Part shown: positions 44,862 to 55,866 of the stretch, in pieces
How positions within the stretch are numbered: the first letter of the stretch is position 1
Layout: each line of letters begins with the position of its first letter
DNA from: Acanthosoma haemorrhoidale
Taxonomy: Eukaryota > Arthropoda > Insecta > Hemiptera > Acanthosomatidae
Direction: 5' to 3'
Length of the DNA: 64,000 nt
NCBI GenBank assembly: GCA_930367205.1
Contig: OV884013.1
Span: 119,885,827 to 119,949,826, forward strand
Notes under the pieces: model-generated
The model's database searches: none
Told to the model about the DNA's origin: nothing
The model's input: only the letters and a program-made list of their open reading frames with translations
Translations under genes and position numbers: made by a program

Positions 44862-45404
44862 TTTATTGTGCTAAAATTACAATCTGCCTTGCTAGGCAAT
44901 AAGTAATTAAGATATACTATCATTCATACCATATTTACAATTCGTCATTCACTCGCTCATTCATACAATACTTACAGACAGCCCAGAGGCCTCCGAAGTC
45001 CACATGCGAAGAGAAAGCGGAGTCTTGGGAAGTCCCCCACGATCCTCCGTCAGCCGCGTCACCGGATACCAGCCAGTGGAGACTGACCAAGAGCGCGAGA
45101 GCCACACACGCTCAGGACACGATTGGAGAAACTGGCCACTGTCACGCGATTATAGCAGGTCACGAGGCCACTGCCGTTTCAGTCTCCGAGGAGGATTATA
45201 GGGATGAGTGGCGCAGTGTAATGACTGTGCTACGGGATTAGGGTGGTTGGAAAGGCTACTGTGGAATTTCATAAACTTGGAAGGGATGAGTTCTAGAATG
45301 TAGGGTATATTTAGGTCGATTATGTAGCGTATATTATGAAGGGTTTTGTTGCTGACATAATAAAGGGCATTTACTATTGTTCTCAGGGCTTTTGATTGAA
45401 AGGT
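44862..45404 (-). mobile_element. LINE-A copy 15
   Basis: It shows the full 3' end (TGCCT-AGCA-AGGCA hairpin on minus), 3' UTR and reverse transcriptase C-terminus, with a short duplication around 45310-45345 ('TAGGGTATATTTAGGTCG', 'TAGCGTATATTATGAAGGG'). The 5' break is at 'GCTTTTGATTGAAAGG'. It is closest to copy 1 (both have 'GAGTTCTAGAATGTAGGG'). Confidence 0.85.
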
Positions 45405-46116
45405 ACCAATTCTATAGTAAATAAACCATTTTGCATACGTCTTCAATATTTAATAATAAATCTGTGTTTATGATAGCCATTATACTTGAAGGTTGAGTAA
45501 ACTACACAACGCAATTTCGGGACGGCGTTGCTTCTCCAGCGGGCATTTGAGTAATGTAAGGTCTGAAGAGCGAATAAAGGAAATATTTGAGCAAGAGAAA
45601 GGAAAATGGATCCCGCGTTAAGTGGCTCCGGTATTTACTATTGAAGGGGGAGCTGTCCGTACAGGACCTTTACGTTCACGAGGTAGGACCTCAGCTATTT
45701 CAATATGTCTATTGAGACACGCAAAATATTTTCTATACTTTGTACGATTTTAGAAAAAAAAAAAACAATAGAGAGTTGTTATAAGACATTAAGTATCGGA
45801 ACTAGTGATATAAAATTATTCAATTCACCATTCTCAAGCCCGAAGGGATAGGCTGTACTTTTAAAGAAGCAAGGGTCAATAACCTTTCGACTTAAAGTCT
45901 GAGGATCGGTTTGTTACCAAAGTAACAATTCTATAAATGATTACATTCACTCAATCCGAAACTTTCAGAGTGTATTCAACAAAATAGCAGGATACACTTT
46001 AAATTACATTTATCTATTAATTGACTAATTTACCTGTAGACGATTTCTCAAAACGCGGCTCAGAATTTATTTAAGATTGATTACGTACATTACATAAATG
46101 GAGTCCCATAATTGTA
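45405..46116. other. Unassigned sequence
   Basis: No gene or repeat recognised. Confidence 0.5.
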
Positions 46117-46996
46117 GTGGGTGTCCCAGAATTAAAGCAAGATTTGAATTTGCCGCCATTTGTGCAGTAAAGTTCTGGCAACCCTAAAAAAAAACAATTT
46201 GACAGCTGAAAGTTTAGGGTTAGTAAAAATGGAGCGTTACACGATAGAACAGCGTGTCTTTGTTGTTGAACATTATCTCAAAAATAATGAAAGGTTGGGG
46301 GCCGCAGTTCAAAAGTTTCTTACAAAATATGGTCCGGAATAGTGTTTTGACTTCATCAACTGTGAAGAGATTAATTGAAAAATTTAGAGAGACTGGGTCA
46401 GTTGGAGGCACTAAACACACTGGTTGTCCAAAAACAAGCCGTTCAAATGTCAATATCCAAGCAGTGCGTGAGAGTGAAAATCCAGGAATATCAATTCGGC
46501 GTCTTAAACACAGTTCTTTGTGCCGAAATTGGATGATATTGATGTGGCCAATTCAACAAGATTGTGCCACATGTCATACAGCCCATGCAACAATTCAAAT
46601 ACTGCATGAGACATTTCCAGGTCGTGTACTCTCTCGTTTCGGTGATGAGAATTGGCCGCTTAGGTCGTGTGATTTAACACCTTTAGATTTTTTTTTATGG
46701 GGTTATTTGAAGTCAAAGGTGTATGTCAACAAGCCCACATCCACTCGTGCATTAAAAGAGGAAATTAAACACTCCATCAACAAAATTCAACCACATTTAT
46801 GCCAAATGGTCATGGAAAATTTCAACAAAAGAGTGCGTATGTGCCAGCAAAGTCGTGGAGGCCATTTGCCCGATGTGTTATTCCATAAATAACCCTATCC
46901 TATTTACTTTATAATTAAATAAAAAAATAACAAAAAAAATACTAAAAACTGTGTTTTCTATTTAAAGCAAATCTTGTGTTAATTCTGGGACACCCA
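46117..46996 (+). mobile_element. mariner-1 copy D, longest copy
   Basis: Ends GTGGGTGTCCCAGAATTAA...AATTCTGGGACACCCA lie between TA dinucleotides (46115-46116 and 46997-46998). The ATG at 46229 opens MERYTIEQRVF; the frame shifts near 46335 and the rest is open to 46892 ('STVKRLIEKFRETGSVGGTK', 'WPLRSCDLTPLDFFLWGYLK', 'NKPTSTRALKEEI', 'CQQSRGGHLPDVLFHK'). The same deletion as in A and C joins 'KHSSLC' to the DDIDV region, and the QQDGAT motif is further damaged. It can serve only as a non-autonomous element. Confidence 0.87.
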
Positions 46997-47876
46997 TAAC
47001 CATTAACAACGTTTTTTTCCCTTTATCGATTAATTCACAACTATGAAATGTAATCATAATAAGCAAATGTAAAGGACATGTATACCATGTAGGCGAATGA
47101 CATCCAGAGATACCTCGCCACAACTGTCATTTAGGAATGTCCGGGTATCTTAACAGATTATTCAAGTCTTCTTTTAGGTCAGCTTGGAGTATTACGAGGT
47201 AATTCTGGGTAACGTTTAAAAGTATTATGCTGGGAACTGGTGAGAAGAAAAATGCCTAGAATCCAACGAAAACAGCATTGGGTAAGAATAACCGAAAAAA
47301 ACATCAAGAGGAAATTGTGGGTGAAGTTTGAATGAGAATTTTTAAGCGGTTTTAGGGAAAGATAAAGAGATTTGAATATAAACTCTACAATGAAGGAATG
47401 TCAAATAATTGGCATTAATAACAGACAGCCCAAACATTATCAATATGTATTTAATCGAGAAGATTCCGGAGGAGACAGATGCGATGGAGTTATGTGGCAA
47501 GAAGAAGTCAGGGGTGCTGTGGAAAAAATGAAATTGGCAACAGAGGCAAGAATTGCCGAATTCATCTCGCCTGGAGGAGAAGAAATAAGACAAAAAATTC
47601 GTCCCTTTTTAGGAATATTTTAGAAAATAATCTATGAGGAATAGAAAATTAAAATAGTTACAGATCAATGCGCCTTTCTAATTTAAAACCACTTATTTAA
47701 AAATAGAGTCGAGAAAATAGGCATGTAAGTGGAGCATAGATATTGAAATGAATTTCCTTTGACGAGTAACCAGGAAGTCTAAGTGGCATTCTCTCAGGAA
47801 TCAACTAATGAGTAAACTCCAACACTAAAGGAAGTGTTGGGAACACCGAAGCTATACTGCTTTGGAAATGTCTATG
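46997..47876. other. Unassigned sequence with one small open frame
   Basis: A plus-strand frame at 47372-47623 (83 residues; 'DRCDGVMWQEEVRGAVEKM', 'KLATEARIAEFISPGGEEI') has protein-like composition but no recognised family and no splice context. The rest is AT-rich. Confidence 0.35.
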
Positions 47877-48176
47877 AGTTAAATAATCTTTGTAGAGGAT
47901 AGTATTTTAAAATAAAAGAAAAGCTTTATTATGAAGTACAAGCAAAACATTGGTATATACAAATATTAAGAGTTATATTACTACATACTGGGTCGGATGT
48001 TGGGGGACGAGTGGAGTCTGGGGCTAAAGCTGAGACATATGTGAATATGAGAAGGGTTGTTTCAGGAATTGGGAGGGATGCGGACGCTTACTTAAAAATA
48101 ACAAGAAACACAAGTGACTTCCATGACGTCCTGAGGCGGATATACATTAGAAAGGGGATTTAAGCATTATATAACT
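47877..48176 (-). mobile_element. Solo LTR with 4-bp target duplication TATG
   Basis: This 300-bp LTR reads, on the plus strand, AGTTAAATAATCTTTGTAGAGG at the left edge and GCATTATATAACT at the right edge; it is flanked by TATG at 47873-47876 and 48177-48180. The polyadenylation signal (AATAAAGC) is on the minus strand near 47925. AGTT...AACT ends with a 4-bp duplication fit errantivirus-type Ty3/gypsy LTRs. Related copies are at 4138 and 20091 and in the array at 18319. Confidence 0.85.
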
Positions 48177-48316
48177 TATGGCCTCGATAAAAACCTAGAA
48201 CCTATAAAACTGATGGTTTCCTGGAAAACCTACCTGAGCCATATTGTCGACCTCGCATTGAACAGAGGGAAAAACCATTCAGAAATGTAAAAAAGCTCCC
48301 AACAGACAGATTAGCT

Positions 48317-48354
48317 ACGCTGGAACGCGGCGTCCCAGCGCCGCGTTCCAGCGT
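48317..48354. repeat. Perfect 16-bp-arm hairpin
   Basis: ACGCTGGAACGCGGCG (48317-48332), a six-base loop TCCCAG, and CGCCGCGTTCCAGCGT (48339-48354). The arms are GC-rich in AT-rich surroundings. Confidence 0.9.
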
Positions 48355-48401
48355 GAAAATCAAGTTTAAAGATTTTCAAACTGAAATTATGCTATAAATC
48401 T

Positions 48402-48995
48402 TTTTTTTTGATAAATGAATTTTAATTTTACCTCAACCGGGTTTGACAAACAGCAGTGATATTTCACTCAGTCTTGTGTTGGAGGGAGTCAAAGAATTTG
48501 ATTTGTCCACGGCAAATGAACTCATCCACCGTAGGCAGATCAAAGTCCTCGTGTAATTCTCCGCTGCTCGAATGTAGTGTGTCTGACCACTTTAATGAGG
48601 ATTCCGTTCTGAAATTGTTGGAGCCGCCTTGCGGTCACTTCAGTCAAATGACTAAAAAGCACCGTACAGCAGAACAGGCCTGAGTACACTCTTATTTATC
48701 ATTAGCTTAAGGCGTAATGATAGATTGGGCGATGGTAATAGATGTGTGAGCCGTTAAGACTTCGTGCGAGTTTGCTTAAACTTATTCGTAAAATGGTCGC
48801 TAAAACGGAGGTGATGGTCCATTTTAACGCCCAGATATACGAGGCTGTTTGCTGGAGAGTTTTTCGGCGTTCCTACAGTGTAACTAGTAGGCAGTGGACG
48901 TTTTCCCTTTTGGAATGAGTAAATCACGCAGTCAGTCTTACCCGCGTTTACAGAGATATCGAGTTTCCCCAATTTCTCACTTATCTGTTTACAGG
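48402..48995 (-). mobile_element. LINE-C (jockey-like) fragment
   Basis: The minus strand encodes 'VNAGKTDCVIYSFQKGKRP', 'ANSLVYLGVKMDHHLRFSD', then, after a shift, 'LRLKLMINKSVLRPVLLYG' and further C-terminal sequence, ending in an A-rich tail (TTTTTTTTT on plus at about 48402). It is a different family from LINE-A and LINE-B. A second fragment is at 56423-56683. Confidence 0.7.
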
Positions 48996-49979
48996 CTCAA
49001 TACTTATTTCACTTCACGTCAGTTTAAATGGTGCACTCTAATGGAGCTGGTGGCTACCTGAGGTTCTCCTTCGGAAGGGCCTGAGGTCAAGCACCTGGAG
49101 GAGAAATTCCGGAGCATTTGAAAAGGTCAGACCCGTCAATTTGTTGAGGATTTTCCCGAAGCGGAGTTGTGTGGGTCACATTGAGCGGTGGTTTTCCTAA
49201 TGGTCAATTAGTTTCTTCTCGCGTACGTCGACAAGTAGTCTGTGATGGATTTATGAACGGCTGTACCACCTGTGGGACTGTGGTGGCCTAAGTACGAGAA
49301 CTGGTTTAATACGGTTTTTCTTTTATTGAACCACTAATAAATAATTAATGAAAATATGTACTCCGTCAGAGCTACATTTTAAAGAGGTAATAACTAATAT
49401 TGCATTGTTAATGGGAACTAAACAAACACAGGACTGGATGGTGGAGTAGAGCTAACAAACATTGCTTTTGTTGAACGTTCAATTGGGCCGTCCCTAAGAA
49501 GTATATAATTACTTAAACAATGTATACAAATGGCAGACATGACCAGTTTACAGTTGTTCGCGCTCACGAATATATTCATTCAGTAATTAGTAACTGTGTG
49601 CCTACCGTGACATAGTTTCGCCATCTTTGAAGATAGGTAGCAATAGTGCATCATCGTGTCAATAGAGTGCGATACTCGACAAATCATATTGAAAAAATAT
49701 ATTAGTATTCTATCTTAGACTTAGTATGCAACTATGTAAGTAAGTAATAAAAAATCCTAATTTCTTCAAATAAGCTATAAAACCTTAGCAAACCCATAAG
49801 GTGTACCTATCTGCCTAGTTACATACATTCACTTCATATGTAAGGGCGTTCAACCCACACGAGTCAAACAGACTCAGGCAGTGACACACCGTGACATCTC
49901 ACCACTCCATGGCAGAAAAAGCAAACACCCTCATTTGATATTCTGTCCCCGTTTGTTGAAAGGTACAAATATGTCAGTA
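48996..49979. other. Unassigned, possibly further LINE-C sequence
   Basis: GC-richer to about 49300 and could be degraded upstream LINE-C. A block at 49605-49700 recurs inverted at 54018-54118 ('CCATCTTTGAAGATAGGTAG'). No open frame of note. Confidence 0.35.
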
Positions 49980-50115
49980 TATATTTTGCATAATTTATCA
50001 TTTAACTTTATTTTTCATTTTAACTTCACTGCTGTTACAGTAAATAAATTAATAAAAACAGCCTTGTGATTTAGTAACTACTATTTTTTTCCTCTTCCTT
50101 TTTTTCGTTTCATTT
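49980..50115 (+). repeat. Possible decayed LTR related to Gypsy-1
   Basis: 'AATAAAAACAGCCTTGTGA', then 'AGTAACTACTATTTTTTTCC' and a TTCC/TTTTTCGTTT stretch parallel the last 95 bases of the Gypsy-1 LTR in order and spacing. The 5' part is not recognisable. Confidence 0.4.
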
Positions 50116-50235
50116 AGTCGTGCATTATGTTTTTTTTCTTTATATTAAAAGAAAATCGTGGATATTTTATAATTTGGCACTTAATTTATTTTTTCTCTCC
50201 CCTAATAAACAAATTTATTTATTTATTTTCGACAT

Positions 50236-50795
50236 GCGGAATAGAGCTATGGGGGACAGCAAAAAAGTCGAACATCAAGCGCATCCAATCCTTTCAATCA
50301 AAAGTCCTGAGAACAATAGTAAATGCCCCTTATTACGTCAGCAACAAAACCCTTCATAATGATCTTAATACACACTACATTCTTGAACTCATCCCTTCCA
50401 AGTTCATCGGATTTCATAGTAACCTATCAAACCACCCTAATCCCCTAGCACAGTCATTGCACTGCACCACTCATCCCTATAATCCTCCTCAGAGACTAAA
50501 ACGGCAGTGGCTTCGTTACCTGCTATAAATGCGTGTCAGTGGGAGTCCTGGTTTCTCCAATTTTGCCCTGAGCGTATGTGGCTCTCGTGCTCTTGGTCAG
50601 CCTCCACTGGCTCGTATCCATTGACGCGGCTGACAGAGGAGCATGGGGTACTTCCCAAGACTCCGCTTCCTCTTCCGCATGCAAGTGAGTTGACAACCAT
50701 GTGGACTTGGGGGGTCTCTGGGCTGTTATGTAAATACTGTATGAATGATGAGAGATGCCTAATGAGACAGATTGTTATTTTATCATAATGAAGTT
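50236..50795 (+). mobile_element. LINE-A copy 16
   Basis: The open frame 50127-50528 includes reverse transcriptase C-terminal sequence from 'GIELWGTAKKSNIKRIQS' to the natural end, then the 3' UTR and 'TGCCTAATGAGACAGATTG', ending TCATAATGAAGTTG. It is 5'-truncated at 'TGCGGAATAGAGC'. Confidence 0.85.
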
Positions 50796-51479
50796 GTTAA
50801 AATTTATTTATCGTTTGCCTGAGTTGTATTTATTTATTGTCTCATTGTTGTTATTCATAGGAGACATGATCCCAGAACATTTCGTAACTAAGTGAGGACA
50901 AAAATCAAAGTTTTTCAAGTTCTAATCAACTGTGTACAAAGAGAAAGCATGGATGTTATTTTGCCTAACCGGAAGTGTTGAAGAGAGGTAGTAAACTTAT
51001 ACTGATTAAATACCCTACCTGTGGAGGGACCATTAGAGTAATTTGTTTTCACAGCCCTCGCGAAGCTTACCGCAGTGGCTCGGGAAACTGCTAAGTGGTG
51101 AAAAGTTGTTAATTAGTCACATTACAGCAATGATAAAAGATATCATTTAAGTAATATCAGGATGAACCTAGTTAATTATTTAAACCCTGAAATTGTCCTG
51201 TGAATCCTTTGTAATATGTAATTGTCACTGTAACGGGTGTGGAGTTGCATGTAACTGTAGGAGTTACTAACATTAAAAAAGTTTGCTCTAGAAACTGTAT
51301 TGTGCTCACTGAGCGCTGTCAGCCGCCTACAGCTAAAGTTAAGGCATTCACCTCCTTTCATTGTTGAGCTCTTCCATGTAAAAGAAAGGCCTAGTCTTAT
51401 CAGTTCTTATTCGATTAGCTTTATCCATGTTAATTTAGCTTTATTTGTTAGCTTTATCCATGTTAATTATCAAACAACT
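50796..51479. other. Unassigned sequence
   Basis: Contains a direct repetition of TTAGCTTTATCCATGTTAATT at about 51415-51470. Nothing else recognised. Confidence 0.45.
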
Positions 51480-51490
51480 TAGATGGCAAA

Positions 51491-52357
51491 GAAAGATAAA
51501 CCAGAATCTGGGATTTCTATTCCTTTAGGTAGACACACCTCGGTCTTTCAGGCCGAAGTGATGGCGATCAATGTCTGTACCCAAACCTTAATTGGGGAGG
51601 GTGTAAGAAACAGACTGATCACAATTTTCACGGATAGCCAGGCAGCCATTGGCGCCCTGAGAAGCTATACGACCAGATCTTATTTGGTTGAGGAGTGTAA
51701 AAACAACTTAAACACACTCTCGCTAGCCAATAAGGTTAGAATCGACTGGGTGCCAGGACACACAGGCATCACAGGCAATGAGAAGGCAGATGGCCTTGCA
51801 AGGGTGGGCTCAGAACAGACACCTCTTGCACCTGAACCCATATGTGGTATCAGCCTCAGCTAGGCTAAAAGGCGTATAAAATTAGCTTTAGAGGACAAGG
51901 CAAGACTTTCTTGGAGAGAAACTAAGAAACAGGAACACTCGAAACTGTTTCTTGATGGACCCTGTAAGAGAAGAAGCTCAGCACTTCTATCAATGGACAG
52001 GTGGACACTCAAAAGTGTGACAGGACTCTATACAGGTCACTGTCGGTTAAACAAGCACCTCTTTAATTTGGGGATAGTGGGATCACCAATCTGCAGATTC
52101 TGCAAGAAAGAGGGAGAAACGGCACGTCATATAATATGTGACTGTGATAACTTAGCTAGAAGGCGATACCTTCACTTTGGTAGTGATCGCATTGTAGACC
52201 CCAAACTATGTGAACTGATCGATCCATTCAGTATCCTCAGATTTGCAAAGGCCGTGGGCCTGTCACATATATAGGACAGGGACATGGACGGCACACAATA
52301 GGTCTCAGTGAGGCCGCGGTGCACAAATGCCGGAACAAATAATAATAATAATAATAA
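51491..52357 (+). mobile_element. I/R1-type LINE 3' end with RNase H and (TAA)n tail
   Basis: An RNase H domain reads 'FQAEVMAINVCTQT', 'IFTDSQAAIGALRS', 'VRIDWVPGHTGITGNEKADG', with the catalytic acidic residues in FTDS and EKAD. A single in-frame TAG at 51861 interrupts; then come 'RRSSALLSMDRWTLKSVTG' and a C-terminal 'CRFCKKEGETARHIICDC' zinc-binding motif, stop at 52272-52274, and a 3' UTR ending in (TAA)n. An 11-bp target duplication TAGATGGCAAA (51480-51490 and 52358-52368) brackets it; the apparent ATG at 51483 belongs to the target. RNase H plus TAA tail fits the I clade. Confidence 0.85.
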
Positions 52358-52368
52358 TAGATGGCAAA

Positions 52369-53038
52369 ACGGAAAGACAGCAAAATTCTTTAAACAGCAC
52401 TAGTTAATAATTATACCTGAAATTCAGTATGACAGGTATGTTATGTTTTCTATAACAAAGAGCTCTATTTATTCAACAAATATATTGATCATTGTTTCAT
52501 AAAGTTTTTGTTAATTTATCTCTCACGAGTTTACTCTCTAACTTCTTCTGTTCATTTATAATTCATGTTGTTCCCTCTCATACAAGAAAACTTTGAAATA
52601 GCTAACTCATACACTTATACATACTCATACATACATACATACTCATACACTTATACATACTCATACATACATACATTGGGGAACAAGATAGAATAAATAA
52701 TACAAGAAGTTTTTAAAAATAATCAAGCTTGAGAAGTATTATAAAAATTAATAACAAAAATAAGATATATTGACGCCAAAGCCCATAGTCGTTAGTTATG
52801 TTATATATAATCTTATCATTAGCATCCTAAGGACTGCGTCTCATAACTATAATAATCAGCCCTATTATAATTATCTTATCTTATCCTATTAGTTACTTAT
52901 CTTCCCTGCCCAGACCCCTACTCTAAATAATTGGCTCCCACGACCTTTTTATCTGCACCCTCACCCCTGCTGTTATCGCTTACCTACACATATAAATACC
53001 CCTTAGGCATAAGACAGAGTCCTGAGCTCTCAGCTTGT
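52369..53038. other. Unassigned sequence with CATA-type microsatellite
   Basis: A (CATA)n/TCATAC microsatellite lies at about 52610-52675. No gene recognised. Confidence 0.5.
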
Positions 53039-53042
53039 AACC

Positions 53043-53048
<6 letters not shown>

Positions 53049-53076
<28 letters not shown>

Positions 53077-53323
53077 TCATAGCCCCTTCAAATTTACAGA
53101 CAATCATATATAATTATAGATCCTCTGGCGAATCCATTTACAAATTATTTTGTATTTCCTGTAGCATCACTACATTATATACAGGTTTTGTTATTTTATA
53201 GAAATTATATAATGAATAAACAAGTATAATGATATACATTCTACATGACTTGACTGAACTGACCAACAAGGTGATGGGGCTCACCTTTTTGATCAACCTT
53301 AAAACCAACTTACATACTAATTC
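53049..53323 (-). mobile_element. A-tailed short retroposon with 10-bp target duplication
   Basis: It is flanked by AACCATATAT at 53039-53048 and 53324-53333, and the poly(T) at 53056-53074 is the complement of its A-tail. It matches the interrupted copies at 42950-44210 and 55331-55866. It contains the dyad TGTAG(C/T)-NNN-GCTACA. It could be a SINE or a truncated LINE; no tRNA promoter boxes were seen. Confidence 0.75.
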
Positions 53324-53333
53324 AACCATATAT

Positions 53334-55330
53334 GACTGTACCTTTGTGTTTTATACCAAATAAAGTTTCTTTTTTTTTTGAGTATTGAGCTACAGAAATA
53401 TAATTGTTGAAACTCTTCTTTAAACAATTCTGTTAGTTGGGGACTTCAGGTTTAGTATCGCCTTTTCATGTAGTGTCCAGAATATTTTGCAAATGTGCAC
53501 ACTAATTGAACTTTTTTGATGGCTGTTAGCTTGAGTAGTATACCTTTGATTGTATGTAATTGGATGTAACTTAGGAGAAACACCGGCCGGCTTCTAGGGC
53601 CCCCGGTTCTCGGTTAAGCCCTCGCAGACTTTTACTATTGATTACAACTATACCAAGACTACAGGAGATATTGACTATTTTGTTTTAAGACTATAAACAA
53701 CTAAAAAAAAAACAGACAAACAAAAAAAAGTTATTATAATCTCAAAACACATACATCTTTTGTCTCACTGCATTATGGGTTTTGAACACCGCAAGTAAAA
53801 GACCCATTATCATATTGGGAGTTTCTTACTTTTAACTTTTGCATTTGCAAACGGAAGAGTAAGCATTTATCTGGGTTGGAACTCAAGGGCTTCATAAAAG
53901 TAAAATAACATGAGTTTTTTTTTTTATATTTGCTTTCAGTTTTTGTAGACGACTCACTAGCCGCATACTAAGAAAGTATATACTACTAAGACTACTAAGG
54001 CAGATTAAATCGCTTTATCAATATGATTTGTGGATGATCGCGCTTCATTGACACCATGAGCGATATCACTACCACTAGTGCTACCTATCTTCAAAGATGG
54101 TAAACCTATGTCACGGCGCCAATGCGTATGCTAGTATGGACGTTCTGTTCAATATTTCCAAGTTTTTTAGGGGCTAAATTCTAGGCGAGTTTCCCACCGC
54201 CTGTTTCTGACAGTTTTCTGTGTACTGTTGTCAGTGGCAGAGCTAGGTAGGACTCAGTGTTGAGGGGCGAGTCCCCTTTCGATGCAAAGTCGTGGTGGCT
54301 GTGAGTACATTCGTATACACCTCGTTGTGTTCTCTCTAGTCTGTGGTCAGACCAAACAGAGTACTACAATGTTTTCGTGAGGATCAATCTGAGTTAGTTC
54401 TATTTCTAATTGAGTGACTGGTTACTATGGTTACTGTACACCACGAGCTAACCACGAGTTATGTTTGAGGAGGAAATGAAGAACTCTCTGTTACGAAGAT
54501 TGATCTGTGAGCAAGAAATCCTCATCTACCCTCCTTCGAATGTATACCCAGATATGCAGTAAGAGGAGAAAACTGTAAATTGAGAAACTGTAAAAAGAAA
54601 TCCTCTCAAAGCTGTTTTCTACCATTTATATATTTAATTTATTTATGTTATATTATTTGTTGTGTATTGTTAGTTTGTGTCTTAATTTGGTCGTTTTCTT
54701 GCATATTTTGGTTTCAACCGTGGACATTCGTTATCCTGGTTTTAACGTTGATCCACCGAGCTATTTGGTATGCTTGTTCGATAAGCCGCCATTACTGCTA
54801 CCGCTCCATCGGTTTAAATTCCACTAATGCTCTGGGGCATGATTAGTTTCCTCCGGCGAATGTATAATGTTTAACAATAGCCGTTTTTTTTTTACTTTTA
54901 ATTTTTTTTTTTCTGTTTACAAACGACATAAATACTCGGACAAAATCAACTTCTATTACCATTGAAACAGTTACGTTAATTTATCTTTGCTTCATTTTTA
55001 TATCAATTACACAATCCAACTGGAAAAATAAAAAAAAAAATGGGGGGAATGATGACATCAAAATGGGTATTTGCGAAGCCTGTATTCAATACCCCTACGT
55101 TAGTTTGAGGGGAAGCCCGATAGTAATATATATAGAGGGTTCTACATAAACTTCTCTATTATTTAGCACAATTAGATGTCATTAACTTACCCAACAAGTT
55201 AACAGATCATTTAGCAATAAGAGACAAATAAGGTCAGGTCGAATGGCGATAGTCTCGTTCCCCTAAGTTCCCACTATGCCCCTTAACCCAGTTTGTTTCC
55301 TTGAAATGTTCTCATTACGTGTTGGATAAT
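53334..55330. other. Unassigned sequence
   Basis: Includes a GC patch at 53580-53630, the inverted partner (54018-54118) of 49605-49700, and a 33-codon frame at 54461-54562 (MFEEEMKNSLLRRLICEQ...) with a donor-like GTAAGA near its end, which I cannot support as a gene. The rest is AT-rich. Confidence 0.4.
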
Positions 55331-55866
55331 ATAGATGGCAACAGGCTGTCGAGGACAAATTAGGTTAAGAATTAGTATATAAGTCAGTTTTAAGTTTGAT
55401 CAAACAGGTGAGCCCCATCCCCTTTATTAGTCAGTTTAGCCCAGTCACGTATAATGTATATCATTATACTTGTTAATTCATTAAATAATTTTTATAAAAT
55501 AACTGATAACCTCACTGATATCAGACTAGCTACGACTGCACTACATGCCTAGAGAAGACTCTAGGCCCAGCCACCAGTGGACTCTCACCACTGTACCGTA
55601 ACAATCAACCTCTACCGAGGATTCCCACACCACCTTCAAGCAGGTCCTCCTAGTACAAGGATCCGATCACCCTAAATATTTTATATTTATCCCTCATCCG
55701 AAAATTCTAACTAGAGAGCTTAGGAAAAATAAATAAATAAATAAAAATAAAAAAAAAAATAAAAAAACCTGTATATAATGTAGCTACGCTACAGGAAATA
55801 CAAAAATAATCTATAATTATCTGTGAATTTAAAGGGGCTAGGAACAACCCCCCCCCCCAAAAAAAA
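55331..55866 (+). mobile_element. A-tailed retroposon, plus orientation, interrupted by a short LINE-B
   Basis: The retroposon 5' half (55331-55507: 'GGTGAGCCCCATC', 'ATGTATATCATTATACTTG') and 3' half (55764-55866: 'ACCTGTATATAATGTAGC', 'AATTTAAAGGGGCTA', then an A-run) are split by LINE-B 3' sequence at 55508-55763, which ends in (AATA)n/A-rich tail. The insertion point is the same as in the 43-kb copy, but the LINE-B 5' truncation differs. Confidence 0.7.

Noticed and set aside
12831..45201. Recurrent open frames antisense to LINE-A 3' UTRs (e.g. at 12831, 30392, 31558, 34480, 45004)
   Set aside because: They occur only because the 3' UTR is GC-rich with few stops; frame, start and length vary between copies.
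51483..51490. ATG at 51483 as the start of an RNase H gene
   Set aside because: This ATG lies in the target-site duplication TAGATGGCAAA, so the frame is a 5'-truncated LINE read through its flank.
54461..54562. 33-codon frame with a donor-like site as a first exon
   Set aside because: No downstream exon with an acceptor and matching phase was found and there is no recognisable homology.
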